64,000 nt of DNA from Halorussus halophilus (GCF_008831545.1 NZ_CP044523.1:248001-312000), one strand, 5' to 3'. Counted from the first letter of the stretch, positions 52,338 to 61,221 are shown. Translations and numbers: made by a program. Notes: generated by a model from the letters alone, not told the origin.

Positions 52338-53399
52338 ATGACGGAACAACGCTCTCGACGGCGATTCTTGCAAGCGACTGGCGCTCTCGGCGTCGCCGGA
52401 CTCGCTGGCTGCATGGGTGGCGGCCAGAGCGGCGACGGGACGACGGAGTCCGGTGGCGATACGAACGGGTCCGACTCCGGTACCACGAACGCCGACCTCT
52501 CGGGGTCGATGACTATCTTCCACGCGGGGAGTCTCGCGCCGCCGTTCAGCGCGGCCGAACCGAAGTTCGAAGACGAGTACGGCGTGCAGGTCAACCGAGA
52601 AGCGAAAGGGTCGGTCGATTCGACGAAGAAAATCACGAACATCGGCCGTAAGGCGGACGTACTCGGCGTCTCGGACTTCCGCCTGATTCGGGACATGGTG
52701 GTTCCCGACTACGGGAGTTGGTACGCTATCTTCGCCACCAACGCGATGTCGCTCCAGTACCGCGAAGACTCGCCCGGAGCAGACGAGATCAGCGAGGACA
52801 ACTGGTGGGAAGTCCTCGCGCGCGACGACGTGACCATCGGCCACAGCGACCCCGCGGCCGACCCCGGCGGCTATCGCGCCGTGATGGCCCAGCAGTTGGG
52901 GAAAGAGAAGTTCGAGGGCGAGCGACTCTACGACGAGCAGACCTACCAGAAACTCCGAGAGAACTCGACAGTCCCGACCGGCACCGAGACCAAGCTAGAG
53001 GGACAACTGAAGGCCGGAAAGCTCGACTATGCGTTCTACTACCGCTCTATCGCCTCGACCTCCGACATGCCGAAAATCGACCTCCAGCCCGAAGTGGACC
53101 TCTCGAAGTTCTCCACGAAGTACGCCGAACACTACGCGAAGGCGACGGTCGAGGCTGGCGGAAACACCTACAAGGGTGCGCCAATCGCCTACGGCATCAC
53201 CGTGCCGAGCGTCGCGAAAGCCCCCGACCTGGGCGCGCGCTGGGTCGAGTACATGATCACCGACCCCGGTCACAAGATTCTGAAGAACAAGGGTCTCATC
53301 CCGAAGCAACCCGCCGTGGTCACGAAGGACGGCGACGTGCCCGACCGAGTCGCGGCCCACGCAGAGGCAAAAACTTCTGTGGGTCCGCTCGAACTGTAA
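52338..53399 (+). CDS. wtpA: Molybdate/tungstate ABC transporter substrate-binding lipoprotein
   Basis: A 353-residue Tat-type lipoprotein: RSRRRFLQATGALG leader and LAGC lipobox near residue 27, then a flexible Gly/Ser/Asp-rich spacer. The binding domain opens with SGSMTIFHAGSLAPPFSA and has GRKADVLGVSDF and GHSDPAADPGGYRAVM, hallmarks of WtpA-type proteins. It is the first gene of a three-gene operon. Whether molybdate or tungstate is preferred cannot be read from the sequence. Confidence 0.88.
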   Translation: MTEQRSRRRFLQATGALGVAGLAGCMGGGQSGDGTTESGGDTNGSDSGTTNADLSGSMTIFHAGSLAPPFSAAEPKFEDEYGVQVNREAKGSVDSTKKITNIGRKADVLGVSDFRLIRDMVVPDYGSWYAIFATNAMSLQYREDSPGADEISEDNWWEVLARDDVTIGHSDPAADPGGYRAVMAQQLGKEKFEGERLYDEQTYQKLRENSTVPTGTETKLEGQLKAGKLDYAFYYRSIASTSDMPKIDLQPEVDLSKFSTKYAEHYAKATVEAGGNTYKGAPIAYGITVPSVAKAPDLGARWVEYMITDPGHKILKNKGLIPKQPAVVTKDGDVPDRVAAHAEAKTSVGPLEL

Positions 53400-53402
53400 G
53401 TC

Positions 53403-54401
53403 GTGAGCGCGGACACGACGACTTCGACGGACAACACCACCTCGGCGGAGCGGCGCGCGGTCCCGGCGAGCGTCGGCAAGGGAACTACCGTTCTCGCCGT
53501 GCTGACCGTGCAACTCGTCGCCTTCGCGGTGGCGTTCTCGCTCGGCTACCCCGGCGTGTACGCAGTCTTCGCCGTCCTCTCGGCGGCCGCGCTGGCGGTC
53601 GCGCATAACCGCGGCACGTTCGGACTCGCGGCGGCGACGTTAGGGACGGTGCTACTCGTCGCGCTCGGACTCCCGCTCCTGTTGCTCGTCGCGCGCCAAG
53701 ACCCCGCGCTCGTCGCGGAGATGGCCGCCGACCCGTCGGTCCAGCAGGCGCTCTACCTCTCGGTGTACGCCCCGCTGCTCGCGGCGCTGGCGAGCGTCGC
53801 CTTCGGCGTGCCGCTGGCGCTCGTCCTCGCTCGCGGGTTCCCCGGAAAGACGCTCGTCGAGAGCCTCGTCGATTTACCGCTCGTCGTTCCCCACAGCGTC
53901 GCTGGCCTCGCTATCCTCTTCGGGTTCGGCAAAGGTGGCGCGTTCCCGCAGTTGAAGATTCTCGGCACGATGCTCGGCATGGTACTGGCGATGACGTTCG
54001 TCTCCGCGCCGTTCGCCGTCAACGCCGCTCGCGAGGCCTTCGAGTCGGTCGATACTCGCGTCGAGTGGGCCGCTCGAACCTTGGGCGCGAACCGCTTCGA
54101 GACGTTCCGGCGCGTGACGGCACCGCTGGCGTGGCGCGGCGTCTTGACTGGTGGTGTCCTCGCGTGGGCGAGAGCGGTCTCGGAGTTCGGTGCAGTCGCC
54201 ATCGTCGCCTACAGCGTCGATTTCTTCTACCCGCCGAAGGGCGAGATTACGGGCCAGCACGCGCCGGTGTTCATCTACAACACCTACCTCTCGTCGGGCC
54301 TCGAAGAGAGCGGCGCAGTCGCGACGCTCCTGCTCGGACTCTCCGCGATTATCTTCCTGCTCGTTCGAACGATTGCGTACGATGACGGAGGGTGGCCATG
54401 A
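53403..54401 (+). CDS. wtpB: Molybdate/tungstate ABC transporter permease
   Basis: A 332-residue membrane protein with about seven helices. The first 100 residues hold an N-terminal extension with two helices, followed by the BPD_transp_1 domain. The EAA-type coupling loop (EWAARTLGANRFETFRRV) is at about 220-238. It starts with GTG 3 bp after the wtpA stop and ends in ATGA overlap with an 8-codon reading frame, so translation is coupled. Confidence 0.87.
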   Translation: MSADTTTSTDNTTSAERRAVPASVGKGTTVLAVLTVQLVAFAVAFSLGYPGVYAVFAVLSAAALAVAHNRGTFGLAAATLGTVLLVALGLPLLLLVARQDPALVAEMAADPSVQQALYLSVYAPLLAALASVAFGVPLALVLARGFPGKTLVESLVDLPLVVPHSVAGLAILFGFGKGGAFPQLKILGTMLGMVLAMTFVSAPFAVNAAREAFESVDTRVEWAARTLGANRFETFRRVTAPLAWRGVLTGGVLAWARAVSEFGAVAIVAYSVDFFYPPKGEITGQHAPVFIYNTYLSSGLEESGAVATLLLGLSAIIFLLVRTIAYDDGGWP

Positions 54402-54420
54402 GCGTTGGAGGTGTCCCGTT

Positions 54421-55386
54421 GTGACCTTCGACATCGACATCGCTGCCGCGTTCACCGCCGAGGGCGCAGACCGCTTCGAAGTCACGGCCGACCTCTCGGT
54501 TCCGGCGGGTGAAACGCTGGTCGCGCTGGGGCCGAGTGGGTCGGGCAAGAGCCTCCTACTCGAAACGATTGCGGGCTTCCACGACCACGAGGGCACCGTC
54601 GCGCTGGACGGCGAGGACCTGACCGACAGATCCCCTGAAGACCGCGGTTTGGGCTTCGTCTTCCAAGACTACGCGCTCTTCCCGCACCTCACGGTTCGGG
54701 AGAACGTCGCGTTCGGCGCGCGCTATCACGAGATTCGAAATCCGGACGAACTACTCTCGGAGTTCGGCGTCTCGGACCTCGCCGAGCGGTATCCGCCGAC
54801 TCTCTCCGGCGGCGAGAGCCAGCGCGTCGCGCTGGCGCGGGCGCTCGCGGTTCGCCCCGACGCGTTCCTCTTGGACGAACCGCTGTCGGCGCTCGACGTG
54901 CCAACCCGCGCGACGCTCCGTGAACTGCTCGCGGACGTGCTGGCCGACGAAACTGCGGTGTACGTCACGCACAACCGGACGACTGCGCGCGTCCTCGCGG
55001 ACCGCATCGCCGTGGTTCACGACGGCGAAATCGTCCAGACCGGAACGCCCGAAGCGGTGTTCGAACGCCCCGAATCACCGTTCGTCGCCCGGTTCACGGG
55101 TGCGAACTGCCTCGAACTGGACGACGGAATTCTCGACACACCGGGTGACTCGCTGGACTTCGAGTCTGGGTCGCACCTGACGATTCGGCCCGAACACGTC
55201 GCGCTCGGTGCGGCCGCCCCCGACTTCACCGCGCCCGTTGAGCGCGTGCTCCGGGAAGACGGCCGCTGTCGCGTCGTCTGTTCGGTCGGCGACCAGCGAC
55301 TCGACGCCTACGCGGCCGACCCACCGGAGGGCGAGCGTGTTGGCGTCGCACTGCCGCGCGAGCGCGTGACCGTCCTCCGGTCTTGA
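54421..55386 (+). CDS. wtpC: Molybdate/tungstate ABC transporter ATP-binding protein
   Basis: The 321-residue ATPase has Walker A GPSGSGKS (37-44), Q-loop VFQDYALFP, signature LSGGESQRVALARAL and Walker B AFLLDEPLSALD. An H-loop (VTHNRT) and a C-terminal TOBE-like domain (about 235-321) follow. The GTG start overlaps the stop (GTGA) of an 8-codon frame that itself begins at the permease stop, so ribosomes probably reinitiate twice. The alternative is a longer protein with an early frameshift, for which I see no need. Confidence 0.87.
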   Translation: MTFDIDIAAAFTAEGADRFEVTADLSVPAGETLVALGPSGSGKSLLLETIAGFHDHEGTVALDGEDLTDRSPEDRGLGFVFQDYALFPHLTVRENVAFGARYHEIRNPDELLSEFGVSDLAERYPPTLSGGESQRVALARALAVRPDAFLLDEPLSALDVPTRATLRELLADVLADETAVYVTHNRTTARVLADRIAVVHDGEIVQTGTPEAVFERPESPFVARFTGANCLELDDGILDTPGDSLDFESGSHLTIRPEHVALGAAAPDFTAPVERVLREDGRCRVVCSVGDQRLDAYAADPPEGERVGVALPRERVTVLRS

Positions 55387-55553
55387 CGACTACTCTCTCC
55401 TCTCGACAATTCCTTCCTCTCGATGACCGCTCTACCGAACTGACACGCAACCTGCTATTTTCGCCGTTCCGGCCTTCGACTGCCCACCGAGCCAATTATC
55501 GAATCGGTCAACTTCGGGAAAACTACTTGTCGGCCCCCTCCAAAACGCCCCGC

Positions 55554-55652
55554 ATGGCACGTGAACGTGATGGGGTGGACAGTGGGACAGTCCACGACCG
55601 GACAGCAGACAGTCGAACAGGCCGCGACCGACACGGCGAGGTGTCGCCGTGA
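55554..55652 (+). CDS. Possible 32-residue leader ORF coupled to the WHy gene
   Basis: An ATG at 55554 opens 32 charged codons (MARERDGVDSGTVHDRTADS, then more of the same) that end in TGA overlapping the GTG start of the next gene (GTGA). The overlap argues for translational coupling. The composition is acidic/basic mixed and no family is recognised. It may be only a by-product of a non-coding leader. Confidence 0.25.
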   Translation: MARERDGVDSGTVHDRTADSRTGRDRHGEVSP

Positions 55653-57469
55653 GTCTGGTCGGCGGGACGCTCGGCAAGATTGCGACCGTCCTCGTCGTCG
55701 GGATGGTCGTCACGACGGTCGGACTCGGGGCGGCGCTCTCGACGGGCACCCTCTCGACGACGCCGCCGAGCGTCGAGTCGATAGAGAACGAGTGGGGCGA
55801 GGTGTCGGCCGACCGGACCGAGATTCGGACGACGATTGCGGTGAACAACCCGAACAAAGTCTCGATTCCCGGCGTCGCGGGGGTCTCCTACGAGGTGGCG
55901 ATGAACGACGTGACGCTCGCGAACGGGAAGAGCGGCGGCGTCGGCTTGTCCCCAGGGCGAAACGAACTGACGCTGACGACCGGTATCGACAACCAACAGA
56001 TTCCGTCGTGGTGGGCGAGCCACATCAACAACGGCGAGGAGACGACGGTCTCCATCTCGCCGAAGATTCGCGCGGTGGGCATTTCCCAGTCGGTTCCGAC
56101 CCAGAAGCAGACTTTCTCGACGGACCTGCTGGCGTCGTTCAACAGCCAGTCCGGCCAACCGGTGCAAGTCGGTAACCGAACCCTGCTGACCGTCGAATCG
56201 ACGAGCGCGTCGTGGGGGCACGCGACCGAATCGGAGACGCCGCTGAACTTCGCTGGTACGGTTCGAAACCCGAACGACTCCCCGCTGAAGTTCTCGAAGA
56301 TCGGCTACACCGTGCGGATGAACGACGTGACCGTCGCCGAGGGAACGACCGACGAGGGCGTCGAAGTCGCCGCCCGAAGTACCGAGACGATTCGCATCAA
56401 CTCGACGCTGGACAACGGCAAACTCGACGAGTGGTGGGTCAGCCACATCGAGAACGACGAGCGAACGCGCCTCGACGTGCAGGCGTTCGCCGTGGTCGAG
56501 ACCGACGAGGGGACTCAGCGAGTGCCGCTGCCGTTCCTCAGCAAAGCCGTCGTCTTCGAGACGGACGTCCTCGGCGGCGGTCAGGCGACGACACGCGCAG
56601 TCTCCGGTGAGGCTGGCATGGGCTTCGAACCACCCACCGTCGAGACGATGGAGAGCGACTGGGGCGCCAGCGGCGAGGACACGAAGTTCTCTACGCGCGT
56701 GGTCGTGAACAATCCAAACGGTGACGACTCGTCGGCCAGCGAAGTCGGTCTCGACGCGGCTTACACCGTCTCTCTCAACGACGTAACGCTCGTGGAAGAC
56801 GAGACGAACGCGACGCTGGGACCGGGCCGAAACGAACTGACCTTCGCCAGCGACGTGCCCCGCGAGCGCATCCAGCGGTGGTGGGTGAGCCACGTCAACA
56901 ACGGCGAGCAGACGAAGCTTCGAACCGACTCCAGCGTCCGCGCCGATCTCGGATTCGCGACCGTTCCCGTCGAGTTGCCCGAGCGCGAACAGACCTTCGA
57001 GACGGACATGCTGGCAGGCTTCGAGACGACCGAACAGCGCGTCGAGATTCGAGGCCGACACGTCGCTACCTTCGGCGACATGCAATCTCGCTGGGGCGAG
57101 GCGACGTTCGAACGCACGCCGATGCTCGTCACCGGCGAAGTGCAGAACGAGCGGAGTCGCCCGCTCGAAATCGTGAAGTTCGGCTACCAGGTCGAGATGA
57201 ACGACGTGGTGCTGGCGGACAACGCGACCAAAGTCGGGACGACGGTGCCCGGTCAATCGACGCGCCGAATCGAGACGACGGGCTACCTCGACAACGCGAA
57301 GATTGGCGACTGGTGGGTGAGCCACCTCGAAAACGGCGAACGCTCGGAACTGTCGGTGACCTACTACGCCGTCGTAGAGTATCGCGGCCAACGCCACCGC
57401 GTCGCGCTCGACTCGATGAGCTACACCGACACCATCGAGACGAACGCATTCGGCACGAGCGGCCAGTAG
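55649..57469 (+). CDS. Four-repeat WHy/LEA14-type membrane-anchored protein
   Basis: The 606-residue protein has one N-terminal helix (about 10-32) and then four tandem LEA14/WHy domains. Each contains a WW[AV]SH motif, with the first W at residues 121, 262, 411 and 555 (spacing 141-149). Each repeat also has a 'VxMNDVxLAxG' strand. WHy domains are thought to protect against desiccation or low water activity. The N-terminal anchor puts the repeats outside the membrane. It starts with GTG at 55649. Confidence 0.8.
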   Translation: MSLVGGTLGKIATVLVVGMVVTTVGLGAALSTGTLSTTPPSVESIENEWGEVSADRTEIRTTIAVNNPNKVSIPGVAGVSYEVAMNDVTLANGKSGGVGLSPGRNELTLTTGIDNQQIPSWWASHINNGEETTVSISPKIRAVGISQSVPTQKQTFSTDLLASFNSQSGQPVQVGNRTLLTVESTSASWGHATESETPLNFAGTVRNPNDSPLKFSKIGYTVRMNDVTVAEGTTDEGVEVAARSTETIRINSTLDNGKLDEWWVSHIENDERTRLDVQAFAVVETDEGTQRVPLPFLSKAVVFETDVLGGGQATTRAVSGEAGMGFEPPTVETMESDWGASGEDTKFSTRVVVNNPNGDDSSASEVGLDAAYTVSLNDVTLVEDETNATLGPGRNELTFASDVPRERIQRWWVSHVNNGEQTKLRTDSSVRADLGFATVPVELPEREQTFETDMLAGFETTEQRVEIRGRHVATFGDMQSRWGEATFERTPMLVTGEVQNERSRPLEIVKFGYQVEMNDVVLADNATKVGTTVPGQSTRRIETTGYLDNAKIGDWWVSHLENGERSELSVTYYAVVEYRGQRHRVALDSMSYTDTIETNAFGTSGQ

Positions 57470-57505
57470 CGACAGGCCTTTTCTCCGCCACCGTCCACTC
57501 TCGGT

Positions 57506-57643
57506 ATGGACTGGGCGACGCTCTTCGAACGCGCCGAGGCGTACGAGACCGACGTAGCGACGATTCGAGAGACGTTGGCAACGCGACGGAGCGGGCGCGA
57601 GACGAGCAACGGAGAAACGAGCGAGGGGCGCGACGATGCCTGA
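57506..57643 (+). CDS. 45-residue protein, coupled to a PIN-like gene
   Basis: An ATG at 57506 opens MDWATLFERAEAYETDVATI and continues to 45 residues. It ends in a TGA that lies inside the start of the next gene, an 8-nt overlap. The N-terminal half looks helical and the C-terminal half is charged. I do not recognise a family. The small size and overlap with a PIN-like gene resemble an antitoxin-toxin layout, but no DNA-binding motif is seen. Confidence 0.55.
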   Translation: MDWATLFERAEAYETDVATIRETLATRRSGRETSNGETSEGRDDA

Positions 57644-58115
57644 AAGCCTACAAACCGACCCCGCGAGCGTCGTCGCAGACGCCGACGTACTCGTCGCGGA
57701 CCTCTTCGTCGGGGGTGCGGCCCGCGAGGCCATGGATCTCGTTCGCGCACACACGTGGGTCGAACTCGTCGCCAGTGACGCCCTGCTGGACGATGCCGAA
57801 GCCGTCATTTCAGAACTCGCCACGGCCGACCTCGCAACCGCGTGGCGCGAGCGAATCGAGGACCTGCGCGTGCCGGTTGACCATCCCGAAGGCGACCACC
57901 CCGCGCTGGCGAGTGCGTATCGTGGCCGGGTCGCACATCTCCTGAGCTACGACGACGACCTTCGAGGAGGCAAGGCCAGCGCGGCGTTCGGGTCGCGGCT
58001 GAACCTGAGCGTCAAGACGCCGGAAGGCTTCGCACGCCTGTTCGACCCTGAGAGCCTCTACGAGGTCGTGGAAGGTGGCGAGTACCCCGGCCCGGACTGC
58101 GACCCCCGGAGCTGA
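57636..58115 (+). CDS. PIN-like domain protein
   Basis: The 159-residue protein shows PIN-fold features: VVADADVLVADLF at about 12-24 gives the first acidic residues, an acidic helix region follows (SDALLDDAEAVI), and LLSYDDDLRG (about 110) then SVKTPEGFARLFDP (about 128-141) complete it. PIN domains are metal-dependent RNases, often toxins. The final conserved aspartates fit loosely, so nuclease activity is plausible but unproven. It overlaps the preceding 45-codon gene. Confidence 0.65.
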   Translation: MPESLQTDPASVVADADVLVADLFVGGAAREAMDLVRAHTWVELVASDALLDDAEAVISELATADLATAWRERIEDLRVPVDHPEGDHPALASAYRGRVAHLLSYDDDLRGGKASAAFGSRLNLSVKTPEGFARLFDPESLYEVVEGGEYPGPDCDPRS

Positions 58116-58179
58116 GCCGACTTAAAGACTGGAATACGCCAGACGAACATCTTTCTCAGTTTGGTCCCGAGTGCCGATA

Positions 58180-59109
58180 ATGCCGTCACGTCGGGGGATG
58201 CTTCGGCTGTTCGCGTTAGGCGTCGGAACGCTGGCTGGCTGCTCGGCGAACGAATCGAACGACGACCAGACTACCGTCCAGAGTACCGAAAAGACGGTCA
58301 CGACCACGCGAATCTCGACACCGAAAGCAACCTCCACAGTGGCGACTCCCGAAGCGACTGCGCCGACCGCAACTTCGGACGAGGCGGCCTCGGAACCTGC
58401 TGAGGCGGACGGGACAGTCGCCGAGACGCCGCCAACGACTACGGCACTGCCCACGGAAACGAACGCGACCACTACGACCAACGCGACCACTACAGCCACC
58501 ACGACCGCGGCCCCCAGCGAGCAATCGGGTGGGGTTGTCGGCAGTGGTGGCGGTTCTACTGGCGGCGGGGGTGGCGGAGGCGGCGGTGGAGGTTCTACTG
58601 GCGGCAGTAGCGGTGGCTCTACTGGAAGCGATGACGGCTCCACCGATGGCGATTCGACCGACGATTCCTCAACTTCGGAGGGAGAGGCGGTCGAATCCAC
58701 GCCGACCGACAAGCCGCTTCCCGACCCGGTACGGAGCTACCCGCACGACGCGCGACTCACTGTCGCCGCTGGCGACTACGAACTCGTCGGCTTCGAAGTA
58801 ACGTCGAAACAGGTGTTCACGTTCATCATCACCACCGACGACGACCGCGACTTCGACCTCTACGGCGTGACTGCCGAGCAGGTCGGTGCCTACGAGGACC
58901 AACTGTTCAGCGACGGCGGGTCGTTCGAAGTCGTGGACAACCTCACCGAGCGCGACTCCAACGGCGAGGCGTGGGCCGTGAACGAACCGGTGACGGGCAC
59001 CTACTACTTCATCATCGACAACACTCAAATCGGCTCGGCGACCACGGCCGACGGTTCGCTATCGGTGAACGTCTGGCTCCGAACGGACCCCTACGGAGAC
59101 AAGATTTGA
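58180..59109 (+). CDS. Secreted lipoprotein with Gly-rich linker, unknown
   Basis: The 309-residue protein has a twin-arginine-type leader (SRRGMLRLFALGVG) and lipobox LAGC near residue 22. A Thr/Glu/Ala-rich stalk follows, then a Gly/Ser tract (about 122-155) and a C-terminal globular domain of about 120 residues with many Asp, Tyr and Trp (AVNEPVTGTYYFIIDNTQ). The globular part resembles extracellular beta-sandwich binding domains. The ATG at 58180 is preferred to a GTG three codons upstream. No function is known. Confidence 0.7.
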   Translation: MPSRRGMLRLFALGVGTLAGCSANESNDDQTTVQSTEKTVTTTRISTPKATSTVATPEATAPTATSDEAASEPAEADGTVAETPPTTTALPTETNATTTTNATTTATTTAAPSEQSGGVVGSGGGSTGGGGGGGGGGGSTGGSSGGSTGSDDGSTDGDSTDDSSTSEGEAVESTPTDKPLPDPVRSYPHDARLTVAAGDYELVGFEVTSKQVFTFIITTDDDRDFDLYGVTAEQVGAYEDQLFSDGGSFEVVDNLTERDSNGEAWAVNEPVTGTYYFIIDNTQIGSATTADGSLSVNVWLRTDPYGDKI

Positions 59110-59169
59110 GCGGAACTGCTCTGTCTAAATCGAGCTAGCTACGATTTCTATTCGGTCTACAGAGTTTGA

Positions 59170-59434
59170 GCTAGCTACTCCCGATACCGAGGAGAGACCG
59201 CACCGCGACCACCGGCAGACAAACCGCGTCTACCGAGGCCACCCTCACTTCGTTCGCGTGACTGCCACACGCCTCCCCACCCGACTGCGGTCCTCGGGTC
59301 CGAAAGACGCGTCGCGTCTTCCGCGCTGTGATCCTCGTCCACCGGAAGAGCAAGCTCTCCCGAGCCTACGCTCGCTTCGCTCACGCAGACCTCGCGCGAA
59401 CAGCTCGCGGCATGAACGCCGCGACCGCACGCGC
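59170..59434 (+). repeat. Dispersed structured repeat R1, copy 3
   Basis: It begins GCTAGCTACTCCCGA (59170-59184) and has the 26-bp core opening GCCACACGCCTCCCCA (59264-59289). Internal hairpins are GAAGACGCG-type (about 59308-59323) and GGAAGAGC-AA-GCTCTCC-type (about 59344-59362). It ends with hairpin CGCGGC-ATGAAC-GCCGCG (59406-59423) and CACGCGCC. A second GCTAGCTAC lies at 59134-59142. It fills most of the 563-bp gap between convergent genes; nothing else convincing is there. Confidence 0.7.
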
Positions 59435-59672
59435 CACCCCATATCTGTCGAAATACACGCTACTAAATTCAAGTCACGGCGTGCGCTGGTGCGGCACCTG
59501 CAGAGCGGTGCGGTCTCTCAGTTGTGGAGTGTTAGGAGCGGTCGTCACTCAGCCGAATCCTCCACACCAGCCAGAAAAGACTGTCTCTTCTCGACAGAAG
59601 TTCCCCGGTAACCTCACTCGCCCGTCTGAAAATCGAACCAACAGACGAACACGTTCAGGAAGTCGCGCCGCA

Positions 59673-60218
59673 TCATTCTCCTCGCTCCGCCAGCCAGTCA
59701 GCGAACTTCGCCAGCGCACGCCCACGATGGGAAATCGCGTTCTTCTGTTCGGTACTCATCTCCGCCAACGTCTGGCCCTCGTGTTCGAAGATGGGGTCGT
59801 AGCCGAAGCCGCCCTCACCGCGCGGTGCGACCATTCGCCCCGGCACCGACCCGTCGAACGTCTCCGCTGTCTCGCCGTCGTAGTAGGCGACCACGCAGCG
59901 GAAGTACGCACGGCGGTTCTCCTCTCGTTCTGCCAATTTCCAGACGCGCTCGACGCCCACCGTGTCCTCGACGTAGGAGGAATACGGTCCCGGAAAACCA
60001 CCGAGAGCTTCGACGAACAGTCCCGCGTCGTCTACCAAGACCGGTTCGTCGCTGTCGGTTCCCTCGTAGGCTTCTTTCGCGCCAGCGACGGCGATTTCTC
60101 CGAGGTCGTCGCTCTGAATCTCGGTGTAGTCGTAGTTGATTTGCTCGACTTCGTCGGTCAGATACTCGCGGGCCTCCTCGACTTTTCCCGCGTTGCTGGT
60201 GACGAACCGGATGGTCAT
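59673..60218 (-). CDS. rdgB: XTP/dITP diphosphatase (RdgB/HAM1 family)
   Basis: A 181-residue house-cleaning nucleotide pyrophosphatase that removes deaminated purine nucleotides. The family motifs are TSNAGKVEEA near 7-16, VDDAGLFVEALGGFPGPYSS near 62-81 and a GFGYDPIF motif near 135. The substrate-binding SHRGRAL coda is intact. The ATG at 60218 gives the usual short N-terminus (MTIRFVTSN). Confidence 0.93.
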   Translation of the reverse strand: MTIRFVTSNAGKVEEAREYLTDEVEQINYDYTEIQSDDLGEIAVAGAKEAYEGTDSDEPVLVDDAGLFVEALGGFPGPYSSYVEDTVGVERVWKLAEREENRRAYFRCVVAYYDGETAETFDGSVPGRMVAPRGEGGFGYDPIFEHEGQTLAEMSTEQKNAISHRGRALAKFADWLAERGE

Positions 60219-60349
60219 GGGTGGAGGTGGTCGCGGGCCGGAGAAATAGCCGTTGGTTCCTACTCGTCTGCCAGCGCATCGTAGGCACGACCCCACAAAC
60301 TCCATCCGCATCCGGTAGCCACAAGACCACCGCGCCCTAACTCCCAGCT

Positions 60350-60673
60350 ATGCCCTCGGCCGCGACTGTCATCGGGTTCCTCCTGATAATCGTCGTCAAC
60401 ACCGTCGCCGCGGCGGTCGCCATGCGATTCTTCCGCCTGCGACTGGCGACCCAGTGGGGAACGGTCGTCTACACCGCGCTGTTCGTCCCGCTCATCTACT
60501 TCGTGACCACGCTCCTCCTCTCGGGGTTCGTCGGCTTCGGCGGCGAGGGGGTCGCCAACAAGGGGAACGCGCTCATCCTCGTGTGGGTGCTCCCATTTAC
60601 GCTGGCGCTGTCGCTCGAATTGTTCTGGATGCCAGCACCGGAGGACGTGGAACTGCCGGAGCAGACTGGGTAG
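60350..60673 (+). CDS. Small three-helix membrane protein, unknown
   Basis: The 107-residue protein has three hydrophobic helices (about 5-27, 37-60 and 72-90) and an acidic tail. No family is identified. Its stop is 5 bp from the convergent next gene. Confidence 0.55.
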   Translation: MPSAATVIGFLLIIVVNTVAAAVAMRFFRLRLATQWGTVVYTALFVPLIYFVTTLLLSGFVGFGGEGVANKGNALILVWVLPFTLALSLELFWMPAPEDVELPEQTG

Positions 60674-60678
60674 ACTCT

Positions 60679-61149
60679 TTAGCGCCTGAGCGCCAATCTT
60701 CCAAGCACCAACAGCGTCGCCGTCGGTGCGAGCGCCAACCAGCCGAAACCAGCAACCGTCGCTATCAACTCCCACGCGTACAGCAGGCCCGCCGGTCCTG
60801 CGAACAGTATCGAGACGCCGAGTCCGACGACACTGCGGAGCCACGGGAGGGTGTCGAACCCTGCGATTAGACCGACCACTGCATCAAGCAAGTCCAGCAG
60901 GACGACTATCGCCAGCACCCACGATGTCCGGAGTCGAACCGACGGCGTGTACTTCGTCGCCGGTTCGGGAATCGGCAGCAGCAGGTGAATCCGCTCGGGG
61001 AGTCGCACGTCGGGGAGCGAAATCGGTGGCAACGAGAACACTCCCAGAGACGGCTGTTCGCGCTCGTGGCGCGGAGTCGGCGAACTGTCGATTTCCTCGC
61101 CGGACGCTCCCGTCGTTCGTTTCGTCGTCCCCGTCTCCTCGTCTGCCAT
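60679..61149 (-). CDS. Membrane protein with proline-rich N-terminus, unknown
   Basis: A 156-residue protein with a charged/Pro-rich N-terminal region (about 1-70) and two or three helices (about 75-100 and 110-155). I see no known domain. It is separated from the tmk gene upstream by 72 bp, same strand, so it may be co-transcribed. The start is the ATG at 61149. Confidence 0.55.
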   Translation of the reverse strand: MADEETGTTKRTTGASGEEIDSSPTPRHEREQPSLGVFSLPPISLPDVRLPERIHLLLPIPEPATKYTPSVRLRTSWVLAIVVLLDLLDAVVGLIAGFDTLPWLRSVVGLGVSILFAGPAGLLYAWELIATVAGFGWLALAPTATLLVLGRLALRR

Positions 61150-61221
61150 GTCGTGTTCTACGATACCAATGCCCAAAGACCTACTCGTCCGGGAGCTCCT
61201 CCGGTGCTTCTCGTCCAGTGC

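Noticed and set aside
55523-57823. A 766-codon open frame on the minus strand opposite the WHy gene
   Set aside because: Long antisense frames are common in GC-rich haloarchaeal DNA. The translation has no domain and a Val/Arg/Asp shadow composition, whereas the plus strand shows four conserved WWxSH repeats.
57049-57945. Arg-rich plus-strand frame running across the end of the WHy gene and the PIN-like gene
   Set aside because: It crosses two better-supported genes and has the composition of an out-of-frame reading.
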